DNA of 64,000 nucleotides from Methylomarinum sp965277025 (GCA_965277025.1 OZ255706.1:2852001-2916000); one strand, 5' to 3'; shown: positions 36,407 through 45,077, counted from the stretch's first letter. Made by a program: numbers and translations. Notes: generated from the letters alone by a model not told the origin.

Positions 36407-36949
36407 GTGAATCAATCTCCCCGACTGGCCTGGGCCATTACCGGTTCCGGTCATTATATAGAAGAATGCCTGGAATTCCTGCTTACCCTGGAGCAAGTTG
36501 ACTTATATCTTAGTCAAGCAGGTGAAGAAGTGTTGAAAATGTACGGCATCGATCTGAAAGATATCCGCCGTCATGTCCGCGTCTACCGGGACAAAGCGGC
36601 ATCCGCCCCACCGGTCGGCTTGTTTTACAAACACTATTATCATACCTTTGTAATGGCACCCACCACCTCCAACACCATCGCCAAATGTGTACTGGGCATC
36701 GCCGATTCCCTGGTCACCAACCTCTATTCCCAGGCGGGCAAATGCCGGGTGCCGAGTATCGTCTATCCTTGCGATATCGCGCCGGAAATGAAAACCACCG
36801 CGCCCGGCAATAAAAAAGTCATGGTTTATCCTCGCAAAATTGACCTTGATGGCACGGAAAAAATCCGTCAGTTTGAATACACCGAGGTGGTCGAAAGTGT
36901 CGATGAACTGAAACAAGCCGTCAACCGCCGCCTGGCCAGTCTGACATGA
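36407..36949 (+). CDS. Flavoprotein of the H4MPT cofactor cluster (dihydromethanopterin reductase-like)
   Basis: A 180-residue member of the flavoprotein family (AIT-GSG-HYIEECLEFL start, with the FMN loop MAPTTSNTIAKCVLGIADSLVTN). The family includes archaeal and methylotroph dihydromethanopterin reductases, which reduce dihydromethanopterin to the active tetrahydro form. Cysteines in NTIAKC, GKC and YPC could bind iron-sulfur, but I do not see a complete ferredoxin motif. Start codon is GTG. It overlaps the next gene by 4 bp. Reductase function is inferred from the family and context. Confidence 0.8.
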   Translation: MNQSPRLAWAITGSGHYIEECLEFLLTLEQVDLYLSQAGEEVLKMYGIDLKDIRRHVRVYRDKAASAPPVGLFYKHYYHTFVMAPTTSNTIAKCVLGIADSLVTNLYSQAGKCRVPSIVYPCDIAPEMKTTAPGNKKVMVYPRKIDLDGTEKIRQFEYTEVVESVDELKQAVNRRLASLT

Positions 36950-38334
36950 GCGAACATATCCTGTTTTTAACCGGTAAACTGGCGGAAAAACAATGCCGCC
37001 ATGTGCTGGAAAACATGCAGCCGGATTTCAGCTACAGCATCCATCAGTTCGGCGTCAAGGTGGCCGCCCTGATGACTACCGAGATGATCACCCGCCGCCT
37101 GAAAGACACGTTTGGCGCTGACCGCATCATTATTCCCGGCCGCTGCAGAGGCGATGTGGAGGCTTTGTCCGCCCATCTGAGCATTCCGGTGGAAAGAGGG
37201 CCTGAAGAAGTCAAAGACCTGCCGCAATATTTCGGTCATGCCGCCCAGCATATCGACCTGAGCCAGTACCAGGTAAAAATCTTCGCCGAAATCACCGATG
37301 CGCCGCATATGACGACCGAACAGGTAATCGAACGCGCTCAATATTACCAAACCCAGGGTGCCAATGTGATCGATATCGGCTGCTTGCCCGGCACGGATTT
37401 CCCGCATCTTGAAGACTGTATTGAAACCCTGAAACAGGAAGGCTACCGCGTCAGCATCGATTCACTGGAAAGCGATGATTTGCTGCGCGGCGGCAAGGCC
37501 GGGGCCGATTACATGCTCAGTTTAACCAGCGACACCTTATGGATTGCCGATGAAGTGGAAGCCACGCCGATTTTAATCCCGCAGATTCATGGTGAACTGC
37601 GCACCCTAGACCACGCCATTGAAGTCTTGCTGAAAAAAGGGCGAAACTTTATTGTCGATCCGATTCTCGACCCGATTCATTTTGGTTTTACCGAGTCAAT
37701 TGCCCGTAATTATAAGTTTCGCCAGCAATATCCTGAGATAGAAATGATGCTCGGCATCGGCAACCTGACTGAATTGACGCATGCCGACACCTTGGGCATG
37801 AATGCGTTATTGTTCGGTATTTGTTCTGAACTGAACATCAATCATGTACTGGCCACCGAAGTCAGCCAGCACGCCCGAACCGCCATCCGGGAAGCCGATC
37901 GCGCCCGCAGAATCATGCATGCCGCCAAACAACATAACACCTTACCCAAGCATATTGACCCTGGCTTGATGGCGATACATGAAGCGTCACCCTTTATTTA
38001 CAGCCTTGATGAAATTCAGGAACTGGCCGCAGAAATCCGCGACCCAAGCTATCGCATACAAATCAGTCCCGAAGGCATTCATATCTTCAACCGGGATGGA
38101 TTAAACAGCGCCACCGACCCGTTTGAATTGTATCCCAAACTCGGCGTCGAAAATGATGGCGGCCACGCCTTTTATCTGGGCGTAGAACTGGCGCGGGCCG
38201 AAATTGCCTGGCAATTGGGTAAACGCTTCAGTCAGGATCAAAAACTGGACTGGGGCTGTATTACAGACCATAATGAAGAAGAAAGTATTGAAATTCATCA
38301 ATTTAAACCGGCCGGAACGACGTTAAAAAAATGA
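36946..38334 (+). CDS. Dihydropteroate synthase-like protein (DUF6513), H4MPT biosynthesis
   Basis: A 462-residue pterin-binding TIM barrel with an N-terminal DUF6513 domain (FLTGKLAEKQCRHVLENM, IIPGRCRGDVEALS). The central barrel is DHPS-like (EITDAPHMTTEQVIERAQYY, GANVIDIGCLPGTDFP, VSIDSLESDDLLRGGKAGAD, MLGIGNLTELTHADTLG). In methylotrophs and methanogens this protein is needed for tetrahydromethanopterin synthesis. It probably builds the pterin-arylamine link in place of folate DHPS. It overlaps both neighbours by 4 bp, forming a tight operon. Confidence 0.9.
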   Translation: MSEHILFLTGKLAEKQCRHVLENMQPDFSYSIHQFGVKVAALMTTEMITRRLKDTFGADRIIIPGRCRGDVEALSAHLSIPVERGPEEVKDLPQYFGHAAQHIDLSQYQVKIFAEITDAPHMTTEQVIERAQYYQTQGANVIDIGCLPGTDFPHLEDCIETLKQEGYRVSIDSLESDDLLRGGKAGADYMLSLTSDTLWIADEVEATPILIPQIHGELRTLDHAIEVLLKKGRNFIVDPILDPIHFGFTESIARNYKFRQQYPEIEMMLGIGNLTELTHADTLGMNALLFGICSELNINHVLATEVSQHARTAIREADRARRIMHAAKQHNTLPKHIDPGLMAIHEASPFIYSLDEIQELAAEIRDPSYRIQISPEGIHIFNRDGLNSATDPFELYPKLGVENDGGHAFYLGVELARAEIAWQLGKRFSQDQKLDWGCITDHNEEESIEIHQFKPAGTTLKK

Positions 38335-38897
38335 TCCAGGAAGTTATTGTCACCACCCTCAACAGTCAGGGCACGCCACATATCGCGCCGATGGGCATTC
38401 ATGTTCATGAAGATAAATTCGTGATTCGACCCTTAAAACCCTGCACCACGCTCGACAACATCAACGAAACCAAAACGGCTGTCATCAATTATTGCGATGA
38501 TGTCAGAATTTTCGCCGGCTGCCTGACAGGCAGACGCAACTGGCCGCTTAAGGAAGCTGAAAAAACCGGTGGCCATTATCTGGAGTCGGCGCTGGCGCAT
38601 TGCGAAGTGGAAATCGAAAAAATTGAAGACAATGACATCCGGCCGATGATTTTTTGCAAAACTATTCATCATGTCAATCATCGCCCTTTCAAAGGCTTCA
38701 ATCGCGCCCAGTTCGCCGTCATTGAAGCGGCAATACTGGTCAGCCGGCTACATATGTTGCCATGGAATAAAGTCGAACAAGAACTCGACTATTTAAGAAT
38801 TGGCGTCGAAAAAACCGCCGGCGACAAGGAAAAAGAAGCCTGGCACTGGCTGATGGAAGTCGTTGAAGATTTTAAACAAGGAGTCATTCAAGCATGA
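38331..38897 (+). CDS. DUF447 family protein, H4MPT cluster
   Basis: 188 residues of the DUF447 family (split-barrel flavin-binding-like: VIVTTLNSQGTPHIAPMGIHV, FVIRPLKPCTTLDNI). Members are found with H4MPT genes in methylotrophic bacteria and archaea. The biochemical role is not known to me. The VEIEKIEDNDIRPMIFCKTIHH segment and a helical C-terminus complete it. It overlaps both flanking genes by 4 bp, so a role in the same pathway is very likely. Confidence 0.85.
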   Translation: MIQEVIVTTLNSQGTPHIAPMGIHVHEDKFVIRPLKPCTTLDNINETKTAVINYCDDVRIFAGCLTGRRNWPLKEAEKTGGHYLESALAHCEVEIEKIEDNDIRPMIFCKTIHHVNHRPFKGFNRAQFAVIEAAILVSRLHMLPWNKVEQELDYLRIGVEKTAGDKEKEAWHWLMEVVEDFKQGVIQA

Positions 38898-39616
38898 CCG
38901 GAATGCTGGCCAGCATCAACAGCCTGGAAGAAGCGCTGCAAATCCAATCCCTGGACATCGATATTATCGATCTGAAAAACCCGGCCCAGGGCGCGTTAGG
39001 CGCACTGCCGATACACACCGTCAAACAAATCGTCACGATACTGGCCCCTGAAAAAACCATCAGCGCCACGGTGGGCGATTTACCCATGCAAAAAGGCATC
39101 ATTCTTGAAGCAGTGCAGAATATGGAAAAAACCGCTGTCGATTACATCAAGATCGGTTTCTTCCCGGGCGGTGATAACAAGGCGATCATCAATGTGCTTG
39201 GCGATTTTATTCAATCGTCCCAGGCAAAATTGATTGCCGTATTGATGGCCGATTTACAGGCCGATTTCAGTCTGCTGCCAACATTGTCGGACGCAGGATT
39301 TGCCGGCGTCATGCTCGATACCGCCAACAAAAACGCGGGCTCACTAACCGACATCCTGTCGCTTGAGCAATTGCAAAAATTTGTCACGCTCGCCAGACAA
39401 AATAACTTGCTAACAGGGCTTGCCGGCTCGCTTCGCCCCTGGCATATTGACGACCTTTTAGCCCTGAAACCTGATTACCTCGGCTTTCGCGGCGCGTTAT
39501 GCCAGCAACATCAACGCACCAGCCAATTAGACCCGCTGTTGATTCGGCAAATTCTGAATCGGTTTTCACCTCACCCTGCCGAACCGAAACCGGCCCAAAT
39601 GTCAGTCGCCACTTAA
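38894..39616 (+). CDS. (5-formylfuran-3-yl)methyl phosphate synthase-like (MfnB, DUF556)
   Basis: 240 residues of a TIM-barrel family that condenses two glyceraldehyde-3-phosphates to form the furan precursor of methanofuran. The catalytic lysine is in IIDLKNPAQGALGALP near the start, with VGDLP and YIKIGFFPGG following. RGALC and SLRPWHIDDLLALKPDYLGFRG are typical of bacterial members. The C-terminal 20 residues are Pro-rich and variable. With the previous three genes it points to a host using the H4MPT/methanofuran formaldehyde oxidation route. Confidence 0.88.
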   Translation: MTGMLASINSLEEALQIQSLDIDIIDLKNPAQGALGALPIHTVKQIVTILAPEKTISATVGDLPMQKGIILEAVQNMEKTAVDYIKIGFFPGGDNKAIINVLGDFIQSSQAKLIAVLMADLQADFSLLPTLSDAGFAGVMLDTANKNAGSLTDILSLEQLQKFVTLARQNNLLTGLAGSLRPWHIDDLLALKPDYLGFRGALCQQHQRTSQLDPLLIRQILNRFSPHPAEPKPAQMSVAT

Positions 39617-39636
39617 ATCAAGCATCTGGATTTATC

Positions 39637-40935
39637 ATGCCAAAACAAAAAATGCCGATTACCACCAAAATTCTGATCGCCATGTGTTTGGGACTGTTCC
39701 TCGGCAGTTTGATCAATCAATTTGCCCAGCACACAGAATGGGTGCAAAATTGGCTGGTACACGGGCTTTTTTATGTGATTGGCGCCATGTTCGTCAACGC
39801 CCTGAGAATGCTGGTCGTACCGCTGGTCACCTTCTCCCTGATCTGCGGCGTTTGCGGCATTGGCGATGTCAGCACTTTAGGGCGCGTTGGCGTCAAGGCT
39901 TTCGGCCTGTACATCCTGACCACAGGGCTGGCCATCACGCTGGCGCTCAGCGTTGCGATTCTGATCTCTCCAGGCGAGGGTTTTGACAACGCTATCACAA
40001 CCACTGATTTCACCCCAAAACCTGCACCGCCATTAACCGAAGTTCTGGTCAACATCGTTCCCAGCAACCCCGTTCAGGCTTTTGCCGAAGGCAATATGCT
40101 GCAAATCATCTTTTTCGTCATCCTGTTCGCTATCGCCATGCTGATGGCCGGTGAAAAAGGCCAGCAACTGGCTGATCTGGCAGACAAATTAAACGAAGTG
40201 ATGATGAAAGTCGTCACACTAGTCATGGATTTTGCACCTATCGGTGTTTTTTTCCTGATGGCGAAAACCTTTTCCGAGCAAGGCATTGGCCTGATCATGC
40301 CGATGATCGGCTATTTCTCAGTCGTCGTCTTGTGCCTGTTACTGCATGGCCTGGGCACCTTCAGTCTGTTACTGCACTTTCTGGCCAGACTGAACCCACT
40401 CATGTTCTTGAAAAAAATGCGTCCGGCACAGATTTTCGCCTTCAGCACCGCCAGCTCCAACGCCACCATTCCCGTCACCCTGCAGGCCGTAGAACAACGT
40501 ATTGGCGTCAATAACGCCACCGCCTCTTTCACCGTCCCGTTAGGCGCCACCATCAACATGGATGGCACCGCCATCATGCAAGGGGTCGCCACCGTGTTTA
40601 TCGCCAATGTCTATGGCATCGAACTGGGCTTGTCCGATTATGTCACCGTGGTCGGCATGTCGATTCTGGCATCAATCGGCACCGCCGGCGTCCCAGGCGT
40701 AGGGCTTATCATGCTGGCCATGGTGTTCAACCAGGTCGGTCTGCCGGTTGAAGGCATCGGATTAATTCTCGGCGTAGACAGGATTCTGGATATGATCCGC
40801 ACCGTCGTCAACATCACCGGCGATGCAACCGTCACTTGCATCGTCGCCCGCAGTGAAAACGAAATAGATGACTCGATCTTCAACAACCCCGAAGCTGGCA
40901 CCATTACCGAAGTTGAACTGCCGCATAAGCAGTAG
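39637..40935 (+). CDS. Dicarboxylate/amino acid:cation symporter (DAACS family)
   Basis: 432 residues from the ATG at 39637; a frame further upstream overlaps the preceding gene and is not used. Eight or more transmembrane helices are predicted. Family signatures are ITTKILIAMCLGLFLG, FVNALRMLVVPLVTFSLICG, FSTASSNATIPVTLQ with the conserved serine-rich loop, GATINMDGTAIMQGVATVFIAN and the DRILDMIRTVVNITGDA end. It takes up glutamate, aspartate or C4-dicarboxylates with Na+ or H+. It follows the H4MPT genes closely but need not share their function. Confidence 0.93.
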   Translation: MPKQKMPITTKILIAMCLGLFLGSLINQFAQHTEWVQNWLVHGLFYVIGAMFVNALRMLVVPLVTFSLICGVCGIGDVSTLGRVGVKAFGLYILTTGLAITLALSVAILISPGEGFDNAITTTDFTPKPAPPLTEVLVNIVPSNPVQAFAEGNMLQIIFFVILFAIAMLMAGEKGQQLADLADKLNEVMMKVVTLVMDFAPIGVFFLMAKTFSEQGIGLIMPMIGYFSVVVLCLLLHGLGTFSLLLHFLARLNPLMFLKKMRPAQIFAFSTASSNATIPVTLQAVEQRIGVNNATASFTVPLGATINMDGTAIMQGVATVFIANVYGIELGLSDYVTVVGMSILASIGTAGVPGVGLIMLAMVFNQVGLPVEGIGLILGVDRILDMIRTVVNITGDATVTCIVARSENEIDDSIFNNPEAGTITEVELPHKQ

Positions 40936-40955
40936 CTAAATGTCCGGGCCGGGAT

Positions 40956-41123
40956 TTACCGTGCCGTCAAAACACTCTTCATAGAAGCGTTATAGTCTGC
41001 AATGGCTGCATTTAAAAATTCCTTGGAGCTGTTGTTCATGGCAGAGACTTCAAAGCTCTCGTCCGGAGTTTCGCCGATGGCATCCTGCTCTTCATTGGCG
41101 GCAAAGGAAAATATGGTGGCAAC
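40956..41123 (-). pseudogene. Fragment of a type I restriction enzyme R subunit (hsdR)
   Basis: About 55 codons read VATIFSFAANEEQDAIGETP then DESFEVSAMNNSSKEFL and AAIADYNAS, matching the segment of HsdR that follows the helicase region (VATIFSyAaNe...PDESF...AI-DYN). The rest of the gene is missing on both sides; the frame continues upstream into a REP unit (41141-41166) and downstream ends at once. It is a relic of a lost restriction system. Confidence 0.65.
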
Positions 41124-41140
41124 TTTCAACCGTTTATTCC

Positions 41141-41166
41141 CGTTCCCACGCGGGAGCGTGGGAACG
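41141..41166. repeat. REP unit
   Basis: CGTTCCCACGCGGGAGCGTG followed by GGAACG, a near-perfect palindrome of the window's REP family, next to the hsdR fragment. Confidence 0.88.
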
Positions 41167-41253
41167 ATAAGGTGAAAAATGGCGGCTAATAAGTCACCAA
41201 ACAGCGATTTCTTTAGTATGCCTAACCATTTTGAACTCTTTTTTTCAGGATAT

Positions 41254-41517
41254 TTATTCCCCATAATGCGTTTTTGCACGGATAATCACGACCACACAAC
41301 GATGGTTTTCAATCCGGCAGACAATGCGATCTTGAAAACTCAATCGCACAGAATAATAGCCTTTTAAAGGCCCTGTCCGCGGTTTCCCTGTTTCAGGAGC
41401 GACTGATATTTTATGGCGCAGAATATCTTTGAGCTTTGTTTTGAGCCTAGGCGTCAGTTTGGCGACATCTTTTTGTGCTTGCTTGGTCAATTCAATGTGA
41501 TAGCGAGCATGGCTCAC
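41254..41517 (-). CDS. RelE/ParE-superfamily toxin
   Basis: 87 residues: YHIELTKQAQKDVAKLTPRL, then KDILRHKISVAPETGKPRTG and the end LKGYYSVRLSFQDRIVCRIENHRCVVVIIRAKTHYG. This is the small beta-sheet fold of RelE-like mRNA interferases, with Arg/His-rich C-terminal strand residues suited to RNA cleavage. Cognate antitoxin is immediately upstream, overlapping by 4 bp. The reading frame is whole. Target and catalytic residues cannot be fixed from this sequence. Confidence 0.85.
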   Translation of the reverse strand: MSHARYHIELTKQAQKDVAKLTPRLKTKLKDILRHKISVAPETGKPRTGPLKGYYSVRLSFQDRIVCRIENHRCVVVIIRAKTHYGE

Positions 41518-41774
41518 AAAGGTTCTCCGAACACATCTTCAAAGTCGGCAACATCCCTAGCATCCGCTTCTGCAACTGACTGCTGAAAGGTTTGCTTAAA
41601 ATCAGGCTGTGATAAAAGATGTAATGTCTCTTGAAGGCTTTCATAATCATCGGCAGACATAATGACTGCTTTACCCTGTTTATGCTGAACTTCAATGGTC
41701 TCATGCTGCAGGCTGGCTTGCTTGATCAATTCAAAAAAATTCTTTCTGGCTTCTGTTGCTGTCAGGGTTTTCAT
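41514..41774 (-). CDS. Phd/YefM-family antitoxin
   Basis: 86 residues. The N-terminal Phd/YefM DNA-binding fold (MKTLTATEARKNFFELIKQA, EVQHKQGKAVIMSADDYESL) is complete, with a flexible acidic C-terminus (EADARDVADFEDVFGEPL) that would wrap the toxin. The antitoxin precedes the toxin, as usual for autoregulated type II modules, so its own promoter lies upstream of 41774. Confidence 0.88.
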   Translation of the reverse strand: MKTLTATEARKNFFELIKQASLQHETIEVQHKQGKAVIMSADDYESLQETLHLLSQPDFKQTFQQSVAEADARDVADFEDVFGEPL

Positions 41775-41918
41775 GCTTTTACCTCTCTAGTGTACCGAAT
41801 AGTGTACCACACCAGATTGAACCTTAGTTTTTTGCCGCTGAATGCGCAGAACAACACACAAAACAAACTGGAAAATTCTGCGTTTATCTGCGCTTTCTGC
41901 GGCTACCTATTTTCATGA

Positions 41919-42492
41919 CTACAGCTCATCAGTCTTAAATTGGCTATATCCTTCGTAGTAATAGCTGACATCAATCCCTTTCATAAACAAGCTGCGGTCA
42001 TTGATCTGATCCGTCAGGGCTTGTTTTAGCAAGTATTTGATTTCCAGATCTTTGACTGGGCTGCGTTGCATCGCGGACAGGTATTCTTCTTTTTCCACAT
42101 GATTCCAATCAACCACCTGTTTGATTTCCTTTTTGAGCATCAAGTCCAACCAGATGCGGGTGGGCGATATTCATTTCGACATATTTTTCAATAATTTCAT
42201 CAAAGCTGCCTTGTGGCATGGTGTCGATATGTTTTAGTGAGGCTTCCAGATACATCAGCGGTGCAAAGCGGAAATTCCCTTTGGCGATATTGACCTCGCG
42301 GATTTTGCCGGCAAAATCATAAATATCTTCAAAAAGATAGGCATGAATAAAGGCAAGCCCCTTGAATATACCGACTTCTACTTTGTTTATATCACCCGAC
42401 TCAAAAAGCTGCCGCGCCTTTTGCTTGCTGATTTTTTCTTCCATTCTGGCAAGCTCGACCTGATCGGTAATTCCCAGTTTATTTTCCAGCAT
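41919..42492 (-). pseudogene. Fic-family (class III-like) protein lacking its catalytic motif
   Basis: Two overlapping frames together make one Fic protein. The first (42109-42492) runs to NIAHP; the second (41919-42149) resumes as IWLDLMLKKEIKQ. The family reads HPFREGNGRST-RIW at this point. About 29 bp are missing, exactly removing the AMPylation loop HPFx[D/E]GNGR and shifting the frame. The lost segment is bounded by CCCG/CCCG microhomology in the remaining sequence. The C-terminus keeps SYYYEGY, matching the class III inhibitory motif [S/T]xxxE[G/N]. No AMP transfer would be expected. Confidence 0.82.
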
Positions 42493-42558
42493 ATCGACTT
42501 AGCTCCTGATTTTAACCACAGATTAACGCAGATAAACACGGATTTTTCTGTCTGTGTT

Positions 42559-43174
42559 TCTCGTTCCCACGCTCCCGCGTGGGAATGCATACCAGCCTTA
42601 CCACTGACGACACACCTTCAATAATCCAGTTTGACCCGCATAATCTCGTGCGCTGGAATAACGCCAATGTATTGCTTCATCGACATAACCGCGCTTGACC
42701 GGGTTCTGATGGATATATTCAATCTTTTGTCGCATCATTTCATCATCCTGAATCAACTCAGGATGCACTCCTTCCTGCCAGAATTGATAGGCTCTATCAG
42801 TTTTATGCGCTTTTTTATAAAATGCCAATTGATCAAGAATTTGCCGAACATTGTGTTCAGCAAGATACTTGATAATATTTTTGGCTGTCCAGGATTTTAA
42901 ACGGGCAATGTCTTTATCCAGTGCCTGACTTTATAGTACGAAGTGGCCATGATTTTCCAGCATCACCCACGCATATACTTTGAGACCATCGTCACTTAAA
43001 TGATTCAGGCAATCAAGCAGCACATTCACAGTAGCTGGGCGTGTGAAAACCGGAATCCAGTGCAGTACCGTTAAAGTAACAAAATGCGCCTGTTCTGGAT
43101 GGGTGATTTTGTAGCGGCTTCTACCCATTAATTATGCTCCGTATGCATTCCCACGCGGGAGCGTGGGAACGAGA
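42559..43174 (-). mobile_element. RAYT unit bounded by perfect inverted REP repeats
   Basis: A 616-bp unit with identical inverted 34-bp ends (42559-42592 and 43141-43174), each a REP palindrome with a GCATAC / GTATGC tail. The broken RAYT gene lies between. This arrangement (gene flanked by inverted REPs) is that of a REPtron. The same REP core occurs at ten or more sites in the window. Confidence 0.88.
42598..43128 (-). pseudogene. REP-associated tyrosine transposase (RAYT), interrupted by a stop
   Basis: A Y1/HUH-type transposase. The frame reads MGRSRYKITHPEQAHFVTLT, then VYAWVMLENHGHFVL with the H-x-H metal site, a TAA stop at about 42931, and continues in the same frame with SQALDKDIARLKSWTAKNII (containing the region of the catalytic Tyr, K-Y-L-A) and LAFYKKAHKTDRAYQFWQEG to the NPVKRGYVDEAIHWRYSSA end. 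One nonsense change, probably CAA to TAA, is the only lesion seen. It is the likely former mobiliser of the REP family. Confidence 0.85.
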
Positions 43175-43276
43175 TAATTGCACTTCGGAGTTGAATCCGT
43201 GTTTCTACAAAATCCGTTTTTGTCAATTTATGCCCGCAAGACACCGGGCTTGCTAAAGCAGGTATTATGAAAAACA

Positions 43277-44575
43277 TTAGTGTTTAAGCTTAAGCGTTGG
43301 TTTTTTAGCCGGTTTTCTGCGTTTACGCTGCGGCGACGCCGGCTTGTTGACCGCTTTGTTTGTATGCCTTCTGGGTTTTCCCGCCGGCTTTTTGGCTGGG
43401 GAGGCCGGCTTTTTTTTCGGTTTTCTGATGTCATCCAGTGATACCGGCGCATAGCCGGTATCGGCAACCCTAGGAAGTTTGGTTTTTAGTAGTCGTTCTA
43501 TGGCACGCAATAAATGGGCTTCTTCTGATGAAACCAGTGAAATCGCTTCACCTTCGTTCCCTGCCCGGCCGGTGCGGCCAATGCGGTGGACATAATCTTC
43601 GGCCACTGCCGGCAAGTCATAATTGACCACATGAGGCAGTTGTTCAATATCCAGTCCTCTGGCGGCGATATCGGTGGCAATCATGGCGGTGACTTCGCCA
43701 TCCTTGAAGCTTTGTAAAGCCCGATTTCTTGCTCCCTGACTTTTATTGCCATGCAGCGCAACGCTGCGGATGCCGTTTTTGACCAACTGCCGCACCAGTT
43801 TGTCTGCGCCATGTTTGGTTCTGACGAAAACCAGCACTTGTCGCCATTGTCCGTGTCCGATCAGCCAGGCAAGCAAATCGCGTTTGTCTTCTTTGGCAAC
43901 TGGATAAATGCGTTGGTTGATGTTGGCGGCCGTTTCATTTTGACGGGCGACCGCCACTTCAACCGGATCGTTGAGCAGTTGTTCCGCCAGTTTTTTAATA
44001 GGCGCATCGTAGGTTGCAGAAAACATCAGGTTTTGTTTGTTCTTGGGCAACACGTCGATGATTTTACGAATATCTCTGATAAATCCCATATCCAGCATGC
44101 GATCGGCTTCATCCAGAACAAAATGCTGCACTTGTGATAAATCGATCTGTTTTTGATAGAGCAAATCCAGCAAACGACCCGGCGTCGCCACCAGGATATC
44201 GGCGCCTTTTTTCAGCCGTTTGATTTGGCTATGGATATTGACGCCACCGAATACCAACTCGGACGTCAATGGCAAATGTTTGCCATACGCTTTGAAACTT
44301 TCATAAACCTGGGCGGCCAGTTCGCGGGTGGGTACTAACACCAATACCCGGATAGGGTGCGGCCGTTTGGGGCTGGGTTGTTGTTGCAGTAATTGCAACA
44401 AGGGCAGCGCGAAACCTGCGGTCTTGCCGGTGCCGGTTTGCGCGCCGGCGAGAATATCGTGGCCTTGCAGGATAACCGGTATGGCCTGTTGCTGAATCGG
44501 TGTCGGTGTTGTATAACCTTGTTCTTCGATCGCTTGTAAAATAGCTGGAGCAAGCTCCATTTGATTAAATTTCAT
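43277..44575 (-). CDS. rhlE: DEAD-box RNA helicase RhlE-like
   Basis: 432 residues. The helicase motifs are all there: Q motif YTTPTPIQQQAIP, AQTGTGKT, PTRELA, TPGRLLD, VLDEADRMLD, SATYD and the second RecA domain with RGLDIEQLPHVVNYDLP and HRIGRTGR. The last 70 residues are a basic, low-complexity tail (many Lys/Pro/Ala/Arg), which binds RNA in RhlE proteins. It is an ATP-dependent RNA helicase probably involved in ribosome assembly or RNA turnover. It is divergent from msrA. Confidence 0.93.
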   Translation of the reverse strand: MKFNQMELAPAILQAIEEQGYTTPTPIQQQAIPVILQGHDILAGAQTGTGKTAGFALPLLQLLQQQPSPKRPHPIRVLVLVPTRELAAQVYESFKAYGKHLPLTSELVFGGVNIHSQIKRLKKGADILVATPGRLLDLLYQKQIDLSQVQHFVLDEADRMLDMGFIRDIRKIIDVLPKNKQNLMFSATYDAPIKKLAEQLLNDPVEVAVARQNETAANINQRIYPVAKEDKRDLLAWLIGHGQWRQVLVFVRTKHGADKLVRQLVKNGIRSVALHGNKSQGARNRALQSFKDGEVTAMIATDIAARGLDIEQLPHVVNYDLPAVAEDYVHRIGRTGRAGNEGEAISLVSSEEAHLLRAIERLLKTKLPRVADTGYAPVSLDDIRKPKKKPASPAKKPAGKPRRHTNKAVNKPASPQRKRRKPAKKPTLKLKH

Positions 44576-44596
44576 ATTTCCTTGATAGGTGAATAG

Positions 44597-45064
44597 ATGT
44601 CAATCGCAACCTTTGCTGCGGGATGTTTTTGGGGGATGGAAGCCAAATTCCGGCAACTGCAGGGAATCATCGATACCCGCGTAGGTTACACGGGCGGCGA
44701 CAGCGTCAACCCCGATTATAAATCGGTTTGTACGGGCGTTACAGGCCACGCCGAGGCCGTTGAAATTACCTTTGATCCTGAAAAAATCAGCTATGTGGAT
44801 TTACTGGACTTTTTCTGGACTATTCATGATCCGACTACCCTGAACCGTCAAGGCCCGGATGTCGGCAGCCAATATCGCAGCGCTATTTTTTATCATGACG
44901 AAGAGCAACACGCCCTGGCCTTAAAATCAAAACAAACGCAACAACAACGTGGCGTTTTCAACGTTCCCATCGTGACAGAAATCATGCCCGCATCGGTGTT
45001 TTACCCGGCCGAGGACTATCACCAACGCTATCTGGAAAAACAGGGGCGAGGTTTTTGTCATTAA
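44597..45064 (+). CDS. msrA: Peptide methionine-(S)-S-oxide reductase
   Basis: A 155-residue repair enzyme for oxidised methionine. The catalytic cysteine is in AAGCFWGME at the start, and the VGYTGGDSVNPDYKSVC and GHAEAVEITFDP blocks are typical. PDVGSQYRSAIFYHDEEQ and FYPAEDYHQRYLEK follow. There is no resolving-cysteine extension, so recycling would go via thioredoxin and the second Cys in YKSVC. It stands alone on the plus strand, 21 bp from rhlE. Confidence 0.95.
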   Translation: MSIATFAAGCFWGMEAKFRQLQGIIDTRVGYTGGDSVNPDYKSVCTGVTGHAEAVEITFDPEKISYVDLLDFFWTIHDPTTLNRQGPDVGSQYRSAIFYHDEEQHALALKSKQTQQQRGVFNVPIVTEIMPASVFYPAEDYHQRYLEKQGRGFCH

Positions 45065-45077
45065 TCAGCGCTTTTTA

